This document shows, piece after piece, positions 29,755 through 41,400 of a DNA stretch of 52,859 bases. Under the pieces are notes generated by a model, which was not told the origin of the DNA, searched no databases, and worked only from the letters and a program-made list of their open reading frames with translations. Location: positions 1-52,859 of the forward strand of contig JACQVA010000082.1 in NCBI GenBank assembly GCA_016210005.1, given 5' to 3'. The position numbers and the translations under genes were made by a program. The number at the start of each line of letters is the position of its first letter. Within the stretch, counting starts at the first letter, position 1. This stretch comes from Deltaproteobacteria bacterium (GTDB lineage: Bacteria; Desulfobacterota; Binatia; HRBIN30; JACQVA1).

Positions 29755-31218
29755 CTAATGCGCCGCCGCCAGCGCTTTGCGCCAGCGCTGAAAGCGGCTG
29801 TCGCGCGCGTCCGCGCTCAGGCGCGGCTCAAAGCGGCCGCCGCAGCGCCAGCGGTCGCGTAGCTCGTAGAGGTCTTGCCAGACACCCACGGCCAGCCCGG
29901 CGAGGTAGGCCGCTCCCAACGCCGTGGCCTGTACCACTGCCGGACGCTCGACTGGTATGCCGAGTGTGTCGGCCAGCGCCTGCAGCAGAAAGTCGTTCGC
30001 CGCCGCGCCGCCGTCGGCGCGCAGTACCTGCGGCGGTGGCGTCGCCGCATCTTCGAGCAAAGTTTCGATCACTTCTCGGCTGCGGTAGGCAATGCCTTCC
30101 AACATCGCCCGCACCACGTGCGCACGGGTGCTGGCCCGCGACAAGCCCCCGATCACGGCGCGCGCGCTCGCATCCATGTAGGGCGTACCCAAGCCTTGAA
30201 AGGCCGGCACTGCCCACACCCCGCCGCTGTCGGGAACACTGGCGGCCACCGCCGCGCTGTCGGCGGGATCCGCAATGATGCCAAGCCCGTCGCGCAGCCA
30301 CTGGAGCGCAGCCCCCGCCGTAATCGCCGTCCCTTCCAAACAGTACGGCCGCTGGCCGGCTCGCCCGCACAGCACCAGCGGATAGGCCCCACGCTGCGAC
30401 AGCACCGGAAAATCGCCGACGTGCACGTCCACCATCGCTGAGGTGCCGTAGGTGATCTTGATACTACCCGCTTCGAGGTTGAGTTCGCCGAACATGGCCG
30501 CCTGCTGATCCCCGGCGATTCCCGCAATCGGCACCGCGGACGGCAGCACCGCTACGGCAGCGGTGGCGTGCAGCTGGCTGGAGAAATGGATCTGCGGCAG
30601 CATGCGCGCAGAGATCTGCAGCGCAGCCAGCACCGACTCATCCCAAGCACCGAGCGCGAAGTCGTACAGGCCGGTGCACGAGGCGTTCGAGTGATCGGTG
30701 ACATGGGCCGCGCCGCCGCTCAGCTGCCACACCAGCCAGCTGTCAATCGTGCCGAAGCACAGCTCACCCGCCTCCGCCCAGGCGAAGCCGTCGGGGATGT
30801 GGCGTAACACCCACTCCAGCTTGGTCGCCGAAGCCATGGTGTTAGAGTAGATGCCCTGGTCGAGCAGCTCGTCCACCCGCTGGCTGGTCCGCCCGTCTTG
30901 CCAGACGATCGCCGGGTACACCGGCCGGCCGCTGCCGCGCTCCCAGACCACGGTGGTAGATCGCTGATTCGCCACCCCGACGGCGGCGAGTTTCGCCGCC
31001 GCCGCCGGACCCGCTTGCTGCAAGGCCGCGGCGATCACCGTTTGCACGGTGCGCCAAATCAGCTCGGGATCGTGCTCGACCAGCCCGGGCTGCGGGTAGC
31101 TCGGCAGCACCTCGCGATAAGCCGAGCCGAGCAACTCGCTGCGGTCGTTGAACAGCAACGCGCGCACGCCGGTGGTACCGGCATCAACAGCGAGCAGGGT
31201 GGCGTTGGCGGCGCTCAT
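29755..31218 (-). CDS. glpK: Glycerol kinase (FGGY family)
   Basis: 487 residues. DAGTTGVRALLF begins the actin-like ATPase fold. ANQRSTTVVWERGSGRP, IVWQDGRT and the FGGY C-terminal signature region (RADGGAAANDFLLQ) fit glycerol kinase, which makes sn-glycerol 3-phosphate. The ATG at 31218 follows GGAG. The frame remains open further upstream into clpS sequence, which is spurious. No glpF or glpD is adjacent. Divergent from clpS by 90 bases. Confidence 0.88.
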   Translation of the reverse strand: MSAANATLLAVDAGTTGVRALLFNDRSELLGSAYREVLPSYPQPGLVEHDPELIWRTVQTVIAAALQQAGPAAAAKLAAVGVANQRSTTVVWERGSGRPVYPAIVWQDGRTSQRVDELLDQGIYSNTMASATKLEWVLRHIPDGFAWAEAGELCFGTIDSWLVWQLSGGAAHVTDHSNASCTGLYDFALGAWDESVLAALQISARMLPQIHFSSQLHATAAVAVLPSAVPIAGIAGDQQAAMFGELNLEAGSIKITYGTSAMVDVHVGDFPVLSQRGAYPLVLCGRAGQRPYCLEGTAITAGAALQWLRDGLGIIADPADSAAVAASVPDSGGVWAVPAFQGLGTPYMDASARAVIGGLSRASTRAHVVRAMLEGIAYRSREVIETLLEDAATPPPQVLRADGGAAANDFLLQALADTLGIPVERPAVVQATALGAAYLAGLAVGVWQDLYELRDRWRCGGRFEPRLSADARDSRFQRWRKALAAAH

Positions 31219-31308
31219 CGTGGCTCCGCACCATAGCCTGACCACCGGCGCCGCGAAAGCGCCCGGCGCATCTTGCTCGCGCGCATCGCCGGCACTAACA
31301 TTGGCGCC

Positions 31309-31623
31309 ATGGCGCGGCGGGACACCGAGTCCGACACCGGGGTCGTCACCGAAACCGAGAGGAAGGTCGACGAGCCTCGCTTGTATAAAGTGCTGCTGCA
31401 CAACGACGACTTCACCACCATGGAGTTCGTCGTACAGGTGCTCCAGCTGATGTTCCACAAGCCGCTGCCGGAGGCGACCCAGATCATGCTGCACGTACAC
31501 CGCCAGGGCATCGGGCTCTGCGGCACGTACAGTTACGAGGTGGCCGAGACCAAGGTCGCCGAAGTCTTGGCTTTGGCCCGGGCGCACGAATACCCACTAC
31601 AGTGCAGCATGGAGCCGGCATAG
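31309..31623 (+). CDS. clpS: ATP-dependent Clp protease adaptor ClpS
   Basis: 104 residues. An unstructured N-terminal tail of about 25 residues precedes the adaptor core LYKVLLHNDDFTTMEFVV, with the acidic N-degron pocket residues present. It delivers N-end-rule substrates to ClpA. The ATG at 31309 gives the usual tail length. clpA starts 18 bases downstream. Confidence 0.94.
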   Translation: MARRDTESDTGVVTETERKVDEPRLYKVLLHNDDFTTMEFVVQVLQLMFHKPLPEATQIMLHVHRQGIGLCGTYSYEVAETKVAEVLALARAHEYPLQCSMEPA

Positions 31624-31641
31624 GGGAAAGGGGCGCACGCG

Positions 31642-33903
31642 ATGATCAGCCGCGAACTGCAAGCCACGCTGGCGCTGGCATTGATGGAAGCCAAGCAGCG
31701 CCGCCACGAGTACCTCAGCCTCGAGCACGTGCTTTATGCCCTGCTCCACGAGCACGACTGTGCCGAAGTCATCCGCCATTGCGGCGGTGACCTGGCGGCG
31801 ATCAAGCGTGACCTCGAAGCCTTCTGGGCCACCCACGTGCGCCCCTTGCCCGAGAGCGAGCCGGCCGACCCGCAGCAGACGCTGAGCTTCCAGCGCGTGG
31901 TGCAGCGCGCCGCCATGCACGTGCAAGCCGCCGGCAAACGCGAGATCGACGGCCGCACCGTGCTGGTGGCGATGATGCGCGAACCGGAGTCACAAGCGGT
32001 GTATTGCTTGCAACGCCAAGGCATCACACGGCTGGACATCCTCAATTACATTTCCCACGGGATCTCGAAGTTGGGTCAAGAAGCCGACCCCGCAGAAGAG
32101 CACGACCCGGAGGCGGAGCAACCCGAGGCCGGCCCGGCACGCGACCCGCTGGCGTTGTTCACTGTGAACCTGGTGCAAAAAGCGCGCGAGGGTAAGATCG
32201 ACCCGCTCATCGGCCGCGCCAGCGAGCTCGAGCGCACCATCCACGTGCTCTGCCGGCGGCGCAAGAACAACCCCGTCTACGTCGGCGATGCCGGGGTCGG
32301 CAAGACCGCCTTGGTCGAGGGGCTGGCGTTGCGCATCGCCGCCAGCCAGGTGCCGGAGCCGTTGAAGACCGCGGCGATCTACTCGCTCGATATGGGCGCG
32401 CTGCTGGCGGGAACCAAGTTCCGCGGCCAGTTCGAGGAGCGCCTCAAGGGCGTGCTGACAGCGCTCAAGCGCCAACCCCAGGCGATCCTGTTCGTCGATG
32501 AGATCCACACCCTCGTCGGCGCCGGCGCCACCAGCGGCGGCTCGATGGATGCCTCCAACATGCTCAAACCCGCGCTCAGTGCGGGCGAGCTGCGCTGCAT
32601 CGGCGCCACTACTTACCAGGAGTTCAAGAATCATTTCGAGAAAGACCGCGCGCTCGCCCGCCGCTTCCAGCGCATCGATGTCGCCGAGCCCAGCGTCGAG
32701 GACACCGGCAGGATCCTCGAAGGCCTGCAGCCGCACTACGAGCAGCACCACGGCGTCCGCTACACCGCGGAGGCCATCCGCGCCGCGGCCGAATTGTCGG
32801 CGCGCTACATCAACGACCGCTTTCTACCCGACAAAGCCATCGACGTCATCGACGAGGTCGGTGCGGCCATGAAGATACTGCCACCGGCGGCGCGACCCGA
32901 CTCAATCACACGCGAAGACATCGAGGCCACAGTCGCCCGCATGGCCAAGATTCCGCCCAAGACGGTCAGCGTCGACGTGCGCGAGCAGTTGCAGCACCTC
33001 GAACGCGACTTGAAGCTGAGCGTCTTCGGGCAAGACGCTGCAATCGGCGCGCTGGCCAGCGCCATCAAGCTGTCGCGCTCCGGGCTGGGCCACCCCGAAA
33101 AACCCGTGGGCAGCTTCCTGTTCTCGGGTCCGACCGGCGTGGGCAAGACCGAGGTCGCCCGCCAACTCGCCCGCGTCCTGGCGGTCGAGTTCATCCGCTT
33201 CGACATGAGCGAGTATATGGAGAAACACACCGTGTCACGGCTGATCGGCGCCCCGCCGGGCTACGTCGGCTTCGATCAGGGCGGCCTGCTCACTGACGCC
33301 GTTCACCGCACCCCGTACGCCGTCCTGTTGCTCGACGAGATCGAGAAGGCGCACCCGGATCTGTTCAACATCCTGTTGCAGGTGATGGATCACGCCACGC
33401 TCACCGACCACAACGGCCGCAAGGCCGACTTCCGCAACGTGATTCTGATCATGACCACCAACGCCGGCGCCCAGGAGATCAGCGCCACGCCGGTGGGCTT
33501 CGGCACCCGCAGCAACGCCGGCAAGGACAAGCAGGTGCTCGAGCGCCTCTTCAGCCCCGAGTTTCGCAACCGCCTCGATGCCATGATCACCTTCAGCTCG
33601 CTCGACGCCGAAGCGGTCGCCCGCGTGGTGGACAAGTTCCTGATCGAACTGGACATGCAGCTCAACGGCCGCAACGTGTTCCTGCAAGTCAGCGAGCAGG
33701 CCCGCGCCTGGCTGGCGCGCCGCGGCTACGATGCCCTCTTCGGCGCGCGTCCGATGGCGCGCTTGATTCAAACCGAAATCAAGCGCCCGCTGGCGGACGA
33801 GATCCTCTTCGGCCGGCTGCAAAACGGCGGCACCGTCGAAATCGACGCCGGCGGCGACGGCTTGACCTTCCACTACCCGGCACCAGTAGCAGTGCCGGCG
33901 TAG
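31642..33903 (+). CDS. clpA: ATP-dependent Clp protease ATP-binding subunit ClpA
   Basis: 753 residues, full length. The Clp-N domain (1-145) and an acidic linker precede AAA-1 (Walker [14 protein letters not shown], Walker [15 protein letters not shown]) and AAA-2 (Walker [14 protein letters not shown], Walker [14 protein letters not shown]), followed by a D2-small domain. With ClpP it unfolds and degrades proteins and takes substrates from ClpS. The stop is five bases from the end of the convergent acyl-CoA dehydrogenase. Confidence 0.95.
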   Translation: MISRELQATLALALMEAKQRRHEYLSLEHVLYALLHEHDCAEVIRHCGGDLAAIKRDLEAFWATHVRPLPESEPADPQQTLSFQRVVQRAAMHVQAAGKREIDGRTVLVAMMREPESQAVYCLQRQGITRLDILNYISHGISKLGQEADPAEEHDPEAEQPEAGPARDPLALFTVNLVQKAREGKIDPLIGRASELERTIHVLCRRRKNNPVYVGDAGVGKTALVEGLALRIAASQVPEPLKTAAIYSLDMGALLAGTKFRGQFEERLKGVLTALKRQPQAILFVDEIHTLVGAGATSGGSMDASNMLKPALSAGELRCIGATTYQEFKNHFEKDRALARRFQRIDVAEPSVEDTGRILEGLQPHYEQHHGVRYTAEAIRAAAELSARYINDRFLPDKAIDVIDEVGAAMKILPPAARPDSITREDIEATVARMAKIPPKTVSVDVREQLQHLERDLKLSVFGQDAAIGALASAIKLSRSGLGHPEKPVGSFLFSGPTGVGKTEVARQLARVLAVEFIRFDMSEYMEKHTVSRLIGAPPGYVGFDQGGLLTDAVHRTPYAVLLLDEIEKAHPDLFNILLQVMDHATLTDHNGRKADFRNVILIMTTNAGAQEISATPVGFGTRSNAGKDKQVLERLFSPEFRNRLDAMITFSSLDAEAVARVVDKFLIELDMQLNGRNVFLQVSEQARAWLARRGYDALFGARPMARLIQTEIKRPLADEILFGRLQNGGTVEIDAGGDGLTFHYPAPVAVPA

Positions 33904-33908
33904 CGCGC

Positions 33909-35030
33909 TCACAGCGGCGCGGCGGCGATGAGCGCGCCCAGCTGCGCCAGCTGCGGCGTGGCGGCGCCCAGGGTGTACTCGATCTGCTTCAGCCACAGGA
34001 AGTAGCGGTGCATCGGATAATCAACGTCGATGCTGATGCCGCCGTGAACGTGCAAACCGGCGTGCCCGATGCGGCTGCCGCCCTCGGCCGCCCAGTACTT
34101 GGCCGTGGCGATCTCCTTGGCCGAGGGCATCTCGTCCGCCAGGCGCGTGGCCGCCTGCCACATGGTGAGGTTGACGGCTTCGTTGTCGATATAGGCGTCG
34201 GCCATGCGCTGGCCCACCGCCTGAAACATCGCGATCGGCTTGTCGAACTGCTTGCGGTTCGAGGCATACTGCGCCGTTAGCAGCAGCGCCTCCTGGCAAG
34301 CGCCTGAGGCAATCGCGCAGAGTCCGGCGGTGGTGCGGTCGACGATCCAGTCGAGGATTGCGGCCCCCTGCCCTATCGAACCTAGCACGCTCTCCCGCCC
34401 GACCTTCACAGCCGACAGCTCCAAGCGAGAGTGTGCCTCCCAGTTCATCGTCTCCTGGCGCGCCAGCGTAACCCCCGCGGCCTGCGGGTCGACGATGAAC
34501 ACCGCGATCTCACCGCCCGCAGTGCGCGCCGGCACCAGCACCGCCGCCGCCTGCTGCGCCAGCGGCACCGCCACCTTGACGCCGGTAAGCCGCCAGTGGT
34601 CGCCCTCCGCCGTGGCGACCGTGGCCGGGCTGCGGCTGTCGGCGGTTACCTCACTCAGCGCCGCCGTCAGCAGTGTGCTGCCGGCAACAACTCCCGGCAG
34701 ATAGCGCCGCTGCTGTTCACTCGACCCGAAGCGCGCCAGCGGCATTGCCGCCGAGACCAGCGCGGGCAACAGCGGCAGCATGACGACCCGGCGGCCTTGC
34801 TGCTCCAGCAGCAGACAGCTTTCGACGAATCCCCCGCCGCTACCGCCGGCCGCCTCCGGCAGTGCCGCCCCGAGCAAGCCGGCCTTCGCCAGCTCCGCCC
34901 ACAGCTCGCCGTCATAACCCGCGCCGCTGGCTTCGATCGCTTTCAAGCGCTCCGGCGCGCAGCGGTCGCCGATGATTTGCGCCGCCAGGGCACTGAGAGC
35001 ACGTTGTTCTTCCGTCAGCGAGAAATCCAT
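33909..35030 (-). CDS. Acyl-CoA dehydrogenase, probable non-catalytic partner subunit
   Basis: 373 residues of the acyl-CoA dehydrogenase fold (ACAD N, M and C domains). It includes the HVHGGISIDVDYPMHRYF segment. At the position where isovaleryl-CoA-dehydrogenase-like enzymes carry the catalytic Glu, the sequence is DRTTAGL, with no Glu. Together with its neighbour it resembles the FadE28/FadE29-type heterotetramers used on steroid or polycyclic acyl-CoAs. Start 32 bases after the neighbour's stop. Confidence 0.85.
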   Translation of the reverse strand: MDFSLTEEQRALSALAAQIIGDRCAPERLKAIEASGAGYDGELWAELAKAGLLGAALPEAAGGSGGGFVESCLLLEQQGRRVVMLPLLPALVSAAMPLARFGSSEQQRRYLPGVVAGSTLLTAALSEVTADSRSPATVATAEGDHWRLTGVKVAVPLAQQAAAVLVPARTAGGEIAVFIVDPQAAGVTLARQETMNWEAHSRLELSAVKVGRESVLGSIGQGAAILDWIVDRTTAGLCAIASGACQEALLLTAQYASNRKQFDKPIAMFQAVGQRMADAYIDNEAVNLTMWQAATRLADEMPSAKEIATAKYWAAEGGSRIGHAGLHVHGGISIDVDYPMHRYFLWLKQIEYTLGAATPQLAQLGALIAAAPL

Positions 35031-35062
35031 TGCCGTCTCCCGAGCACAGAGGGTGTGGCGCC

Positions 35063-36244
35063 CTAGAATCTCGGCTGCACCGGCATGCCCAAACCGAAGA
35101 GCGCGATCAGGTCGCGCTGCAGCTCGTTGGTGCCGCCGCCGAAGGTGAGGATGTGAATGCCGCGCAGAAAGGCGCCGATGTAACCGTTGAGCACGGCTTC
35201 CGGCGAGCCCGGACGCAACGTGGCGGTGGCGCCGAGGACCTCGAGCAGCAGCCGGCAGGCTTCGAGGTAGAACTCGGTGCCGAACACCTTGATCGTCGAA
35301 GCGTGCGCCGGGTTGAGCGGCTGTTGCTGCTCAGCGCCCCAGGCAACCTTGAAGTTCATCAGCCGCAAGAACTCCAGCCGGGCATGGATGCGGGCGAAGT
35401 TGAGCTGGACCCACGGCTGATCAATCACGCGCCGCCCGTCGGCCAGCCGGGTTTGCTTGGCCCAGCGCACCACGTCCTCGAAGCGGCCTTCAATCAGACC
35501 CGAGCTGCACAGGGTGACGCGCTCGTGATTGAGCTGGTTGGTGATCAGCTTCCAGCCGCCGTTGAGCTTGCCGACGAGGTTGGCGGCGGGGACGCGGACG
35601 TCGTCGTAGAAGGTCTGGTTGGTGTTCATGTTGCCCATGTTCTTGATCGGCACCACGCGCACGCCCGGAGCCTCCCTGGGCACGATGATGATGGAAATGC
35701 CCCTGTGTTTGGGCGCTTCGGGATCGGTGCGGACGGCCAGCCAGATGTAATCGGCGTCGGTGGCCAGGCTGGTGAAGACCTTCTGGCCGTTGATGACGAA
35801 ATGGTCGCCGTCTCGCACGGCGCGGGTCTTGAGCGCGGCCAGGTCGGTGCCGGCGTCCGGCTCGGTGTAACCGATGGCGAAGTGGATCTCGCCCTTGAGG
35901 ATTCGCGGCAGGTAGAACTGCTTCTGCTCCATCGAGCCGAACTGCATAATGGTCGGCGCCACCGAGTTGATCGTCAGCATCGGTACCGGTGCGCCGGCGC
36001 GCATGGACTCGTCGAAGAAGATGAACTGCTCGATCGGAGTCATGCCGCGGCCGCCGTACTCGGTCGGCCAGCCGATGCCGAGCCAGCCGTCTTCGCCCAT
36101 CTGGCGCACGATCTTGCGCGCCGTCGGGCCCACGCCCTCGCCGCGACTGATCTCGACCAGAACCTCGGGCGTAAGCAGGTGCTTGTAATACGCCCGCAAT
36201 TCCTGGCGCAGGGCTTCGTGCTGCGGGCTGTAGGCCAACTTCAT
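35063..36244 (-). CDS. Acyl-CoA dehydrogenase, probable catalytic partner subunit
   Basis: 393 residues. FAD/substrate motifs include GYTEPDAGTDLAAL, and the C-terminal IHILTFGGGTNELQRD. The Gly-rich GGGTNE replaces the usual catalytic YEGT Glu. Glu241 (NHERVTL) is at the alternative, isovaleryl-type position. It is first in a two-gene operon with the partner at 33909-35030. The true substrate is unknown. Confidence 0.87.
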   Translation of the reverse strand: MKLAYSPQHEALRQELRAYYKHLLTPEVLVEISRGEGVGPTARKIVRQMGEDGWLGIGWPTEYGGRGMTPIEQFIFFDESMRAGAPVPMLTINSVAPTIMQFGSMEQKQFYLPRILKGEIHFAIGYTEPDAGTDLAALKTRAVRDGDHFVINGQKVFTSLATDADYIWLAVRTDPEAPKHRGISIIIVPREAPGVRVVPIKNMGNMNTNQTFYDDVRVPAANLVGKLNGGWKLITNQLNHERVTLCSSGLIEGRFEDVVRWAKQTRLADGRRVIDQPWVQLNFARIHARLEFLRLMNFKVAWGAEQQQPLNPAHASTIKVFGTEFYLEACRLLLEVLGATATLRPGSPEAVLNGYIGAFLRGIHILTFGGGTNELQRDLIALFGLGMPVQPRF

Positions 36245-36310
36245 GCAAACCTCCCAGAGCTTGACACAACCGATGGATATCGAGTCACAGAGGCGATTGC
36301 GGGCCGTCTG

Positions 36311-37396
36311 TCAGCGGCCGCACTGACCGCGCTGGCGCAAGAAGTGATCCGCCAACACCAGGCACGCCATCGCCTCCACCACCGGCACCGCACGCGGCAG
36401 TACGCAGGGGTCGTGACGGCCTTGCGCCGCCAGTGTGACGGTACGGCCGGCGCGATCGACGGTCTGCTGCGGCAGTCGAATCGTAGCGGTCGGCTTGAAC
36501 GCTACGCGCAGTACAATGTCCTCGCCGTTGCTGATGCCGCCCTGGATGCCGCCGGAGCGATTGCTGGTGGTGCGCACTCGGCCGTCCGCGACGGTAAACG
36601 GGTCGTTGTGTTGGCTGCCGGTAAGCTGGGTACTACCGGCAAACCCGCTGCCGATCTCGAAGCCCTTGGCCGCCGGCAGCGACAGCATGGCACGCGCCAG
36701 GTCGGCTTCAAGCTTGTCGAATACCGGCTCGCCGAGCCCGGCAGGAACACGGCGGCAGACGCACTCGACAATGCCGCCGAGGGAATCACCGGCCCGGCGT
36801 GCCTCGTCGATACGGGCGATCATGGCGGCCGCCGCTTGCGGCTCGGGGCAACGCACCATGTTGGCTTCCACCGCAGCCCGAGTCACCAGCGCCGAATCAA
36901 TCTCGGCGGCAATGCTGTGCACCTGGGTTACGTAGGCGAGCACTTCGACGTTGGCCGCGCCCGCCAACAGCTTGCGGGCAATTGCCCCGGCAGCCACGCG
37001 GCCGACGGTCTCCCGTGCCGAGGCGCGGCCGCCGCCCTGCCAATTGCGGATGCCGTACTTGGCTTCGTAAGTGTAGTCGGCATGCGACGGGCGATAGGTA
37101 TCCTTGAATTCCTCGTAGGCTCGGGGCCGGGCATCCTGGTTGCGCACCAAGATGGCAATCGGCGTTCCCAAGGTCTGCCCGTCGAAGACGCCGGACAGGA
37201 TCTCAGCACGGTCCGGCTCGTCGCGCGGCGTGGTGATCGAGCTTTGCCCCGGCCGGCGCCGGTCGAGGTCGTGCTGAATCTCTTCCACGCTCAGGGCCAA
37301 GCGCGGCGGGCAGCCGTCGACCACCACGCCAACACCGCCGCCGTGCGATTCACCGAAGGTCGTGATGCGAAACAGCTGTCCGAACGTCGAGCCCAT
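36311..37396 (-). CDS. aroC: Chorismate synthase
   Basis: 361 residues. All three chorismate synthase signatures are present: [14 protein letters not shown] at the N-terminus, the central [18 protein letters not shown], and [17 protein letters not shown] near the C-terminus. It converts EPSP to chorismate with reduced FMN. Downstream of ettA by 45 bases on the same strand. The long open frame on the opposite strand is antisense only. Confidence 0.96.
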   Translation of the reverse strand: MGSTFGQLFRITTFGESHGGGVGVVVDGCPPRLALSVEEIQHDLDRRRPGQSSITTPRDEPDRAEILSGVFDGQTLGTPIAILVRNQDARPRAYEEFKDTYRPSHADYTYEAKYGIRNWQGGGRASARETVGRVAAGAIARKLLAGAANVEVLAYVTQVHSIAAEIDSALVTRAAVEANMVRCPEPQAAAAMIARIDEARRAGDSLGGIVECVCRRVPAGLGEPVFDKLEADLARAMLSLPAAKGFEIGSGFAGSTQLTGSQHNDPFTVADGRVRTTSNRSGGIQGGISNGEDIVLRVAFKPTATIRLPQQTVDRAGRTVTLAAQGRHDPCVLPRAVPVVEAMACLVLADHFLRQRGQCGR

Positions 37397-37441
37397 CGCG
37401 GCCTACTTTAGGCCAGCGGGCGCGATGCGACAAGCGCCGGC

Positions 37442-39124
<1,683 letters not shown>

Positions 39125-39193
39125 ACGTGTGTCGAGGTTCCTTTCGCGGGTTGCGTCGAAGGTAGAGGCGCCCAGACGGCTGCACCTCCGCGC

Positions 39194-40225
39194 TTACGGG
39201 CGCAGAGCGATCTTGATCACGCCGTTGCGGCGGTCGCGAAAGAGGTCGTAAGCGGCCACCGTTTCGGACAGCTTCATGTGATGGGTGAACAACGGCCGCA
39301 GGTCGACTTTGCGGTAACGCGTCAGGTCCATCAGCCGCCGCAAGCGGTCGGAGCCACCCGGGCACAGCGTCGTCACGAAGCGCCGATGCAAGAACGCGCC
39401 GTCAGTCGGAAGCGAAACGGTTGGGAAGGCGCCGTAAACGCCGACACTCGAGACCACGCCGCCGAAGCGGGTGACGCGAAAAGCGTTTTCGAGCGTGACT
39501 TGGCTGCCCAAGGCCTCGACCGCAACATCGACGCCCTTGCCACCGCTCAGCCGCATGATCTCGTCGGCCGCGGCGGCCGGTGCCACCACCACGTCGGCTC
39601 CCAGTTGCTTGGCGACGGCGACCCGTTCTGCAATCGCTTCCACCGCGATGATGAAGCCGGCGCCGCGCGCACGCGCGGCCGCGGTCACGCACAAGCCCAC
39701 CGGTCCCTGCGCAAACACCGCCACGCTGTCGCCGAATCGCAGCCCGGCGTTCTCGATGGCGGCGAACCCGGTCGACATGATGTCGGTGGCAAACAGCGCC
39801 CCTTCGTCGTCGAGGTCGTCGGGCACCTTGGCCATGTTCAAGGCCGCGCTGTTGACCAAGTAGTACTCGCCTTGGCAGCCGAAGAGGAGATTGAGCGGCG
39901 CATTGTAATTTTCGCAGACCTGCTGGTTGCCCTCCTGGCAGCGGGCACAGACGCCGCAGCCGTACAGGCACGAGGCGATGACACGGTCGCCGATGCTGAA
40001 GCCGGTAACGCCCTCGCCGGCATCAACCAGCTCGGCCACGGCCTCGTGCCCCATCGGCATGCCCGGCGGAATCGGTAGCTCGTCGACCAGGTGAATGTCG
40101 CTGCCGCAGATGGTCGACAAGCGCGTCTTGAGTAGCGCCTGGCCGGGCCCCGGGGTCGGGATCGGCATCCGCTGCATCGCCACCTGTTTGGTATCGGCCT
40201 TCACGCACACCAAGTTATCTGCCAT
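39194..40225 (-). CDS. Zinc-dependent alcohol dehydrogenase (MDR family)
   Basis: 343 residues. A GroES-like domain carries CGSDIH, GHEAVAEL and a structural-zinc loop of cysteines (CLYGCGVCARCQEGNQQVC). A Rossmann domain follows (FAQGPVGLCVTAAARARGA). It oxidises an alcohol with NAD(P)+, possibly a secondary or branched one. GGAGG seven bases before the ATG at 40225 fixes the start. It is the last gene of a same-strand run of five. Confidence 0.88.
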   Translation of the reverse strand: MADNLVCVKADTKQVAMQRMPIPTPGPGQALLKTRLSTICGSDIHLVDELPIPPGMPMGHEAVAELVDAGEGVTGFSIGDRVIASCLYGCGVCARCQEGNQQVCENYNAPLNLLFGCQGEYYLVNSAALNMAKVPDDLDDEGALFATDIMSTGFAAIENAGLRFGDSVAVFAQGPVGLCVTAAARARGAGFIIAVEAIAERVAVAKQLGADVVVAPAAAADEIMRLSGGKGVDVAVEALGSQVTLENAFRVTRFGGVVSSVGVYGAFPTVSLPTDGAFLHRRFVTTLCPGGSDRLRRLMDLTRYRKVDLRPLFTHHMKLSETVAAYDLFRDRRNGVIKIALRP

Positions 40226-40257
40226 TGCTGTTCCTCCCTGCTGAATAGGCTTGTCGC

Positions 40258-41280
40258 TCAGGCGTAGAACGCCTCGGCGATGCGCTGGTTGTAGGCCAGG
40301 ACCTTGTCCGGCCCGAGCCCATAGAACGGCACGCACAAGGTGAACGAATCCGCCGCGGCGCCGATGCGTTCGAGGCGCGGACGGATGTCGTCGATGCCGC
40401 CGGTGAGGGCGAAGTGGTCCACCATCTCGTCGGGACAGGAACGCAGCATCGCTGCTTGATCCTTGGCGGCGGCGGCCCGGCCGATCGCCCGCGCTGCATC
40501 GCCGAAGCCGCACGCGGCGAAATAGCGTTCATACTGCGTGAACGAGGCGTAGAAGGCGACGCTGGCGCGCGCGTCAGCGAGACACTCGCGCTTATCCGGC
40601 CCCGGCGCCACGAACAGCCAGATGTTCAAGTCGAACTCGGCGCGCTCGCGCCCGGCGCGGCTCAGCCCCTGCGCCACCGCGGGCGCGACGCGGTCGAGAA
40701 TCCAGCGCTCACACCATATGGGATGGCCCGGCAAACCGTCGGCCAGTTCCCCGGCCAGGCGGCAGGCCGCCTCGTACACCGCCGGGATGTAGACTGGGAT
40801 GTCGCTGCGAACGGGCGGCGTCAACGGCTGGAAGCGGTCGAGATTCAGCTGGTAGTACTCGCCCTCCCACTTGCCCAGCTCGCCGGTGTAGCCCTGCCGG
40901 ATGATCCAGCGGATGACCTGCACGGCCTCGCGCAGGTGCGGAATCGGTTTGCCGTAGTGGACGCCGTGCCAGTCTTCGTTCCACCAGCGCACGGTCGGCC
41001 CGATGCCGAGGACGCAGCGCCCGCCGCTGATGAGGTCGAGGTCGAGGGCGGAGCAAGCGGTTTCCAAGGGGCTGCGCGAGAAGGCGTGCACCACCCCGGT
41101 GCCGAGCTTGACGCGTGAGGTGACCGCGGCGGCGGTCCCCAAGGGAATGAATCCCGGGCTCCACAACTGCGGCGCCCAGATTCCCTCGAGCCCGAGATCC
41201 TCGCACTGCCGCGCCGCCATGCTCAAGATCGCCGCGGGCATCGGCGCCAGCAAGCCCCAGTATCGATGCTTCCTCGGCAT
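40258..41280 (-). CDS. Luciferase-like (LLM class) F420/FMN-dependent oxidoreductase
   Basis: 340 residues forming a TIM barrel of the bacterial luciferase-like superfamily. It opens WGLLAPMPAAILSMAARQCEDLG, followed by TSRVKLGTGVVHAFSRSP. Actinobacterial and binatotal relatives use F420 and act on alcohols, ketones or hydrocarbons. 32 bases upstream of the alcohol dehydrogenase, so likely cotranscribed. The cofactor cannot be decided from sequence alone. Confidence 0.82.
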   Translation of the reverse strand: MPRKHRYWGLLAPMPAAILSMAARQCEDLGLEGIWAPQLWSPGFIPLGTAAAVTSRVKLGTGVVHAFSRSPLETACSALDLDLISGGRCVLGIGPTVRWWNEDWHGVHYGKPIPHLREAVQVIRWIIRQGYTGELGKWEGEYYQLNLDRFQPLTPPVRSDIPVYIPAVYEAACRLAGELADGLPGHPIWCERWILDRVAPAVAQGLSRAGRERAEFDLNIWLFVAPGPDKRECLADARASVAFYASFTQYERYFAACGFGDAARAIGRAAAAKDQAAMLRSCPDEMVDHFALTGGIDDIRPRLERIGAAADSFTLCVPFYGLGPDKVLAYNQRIAEAFYA

Positions 41281-41400
41281 GATTGCAGTCCTTTCCTTCT
41301 ATACGGCGCGCCCGCGCCAGCGGGCTCAAGCGTGGCCGCAGCCGGCGCCGCGCGCTGTAGCACGCTTTCGATCTTGACAACAGATCGCCCTTCCTCGGCA

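Noticed and set aside
29755-31587. Upstream extension of the glpK frame to 31587
   Set aside because: The extension is antisense to clpS. Glycerol kinase homology begins at the ATG 31218, which has its own GGAG.
35030-37411. A 793-codon open frame on the plus strand
   Set aside because: It is entirely antisense to the acyl-CoA dehydrogenase at 35063-36244 and to aroC, both with clear family motifs. High G+C content keeps the opposite frame open.
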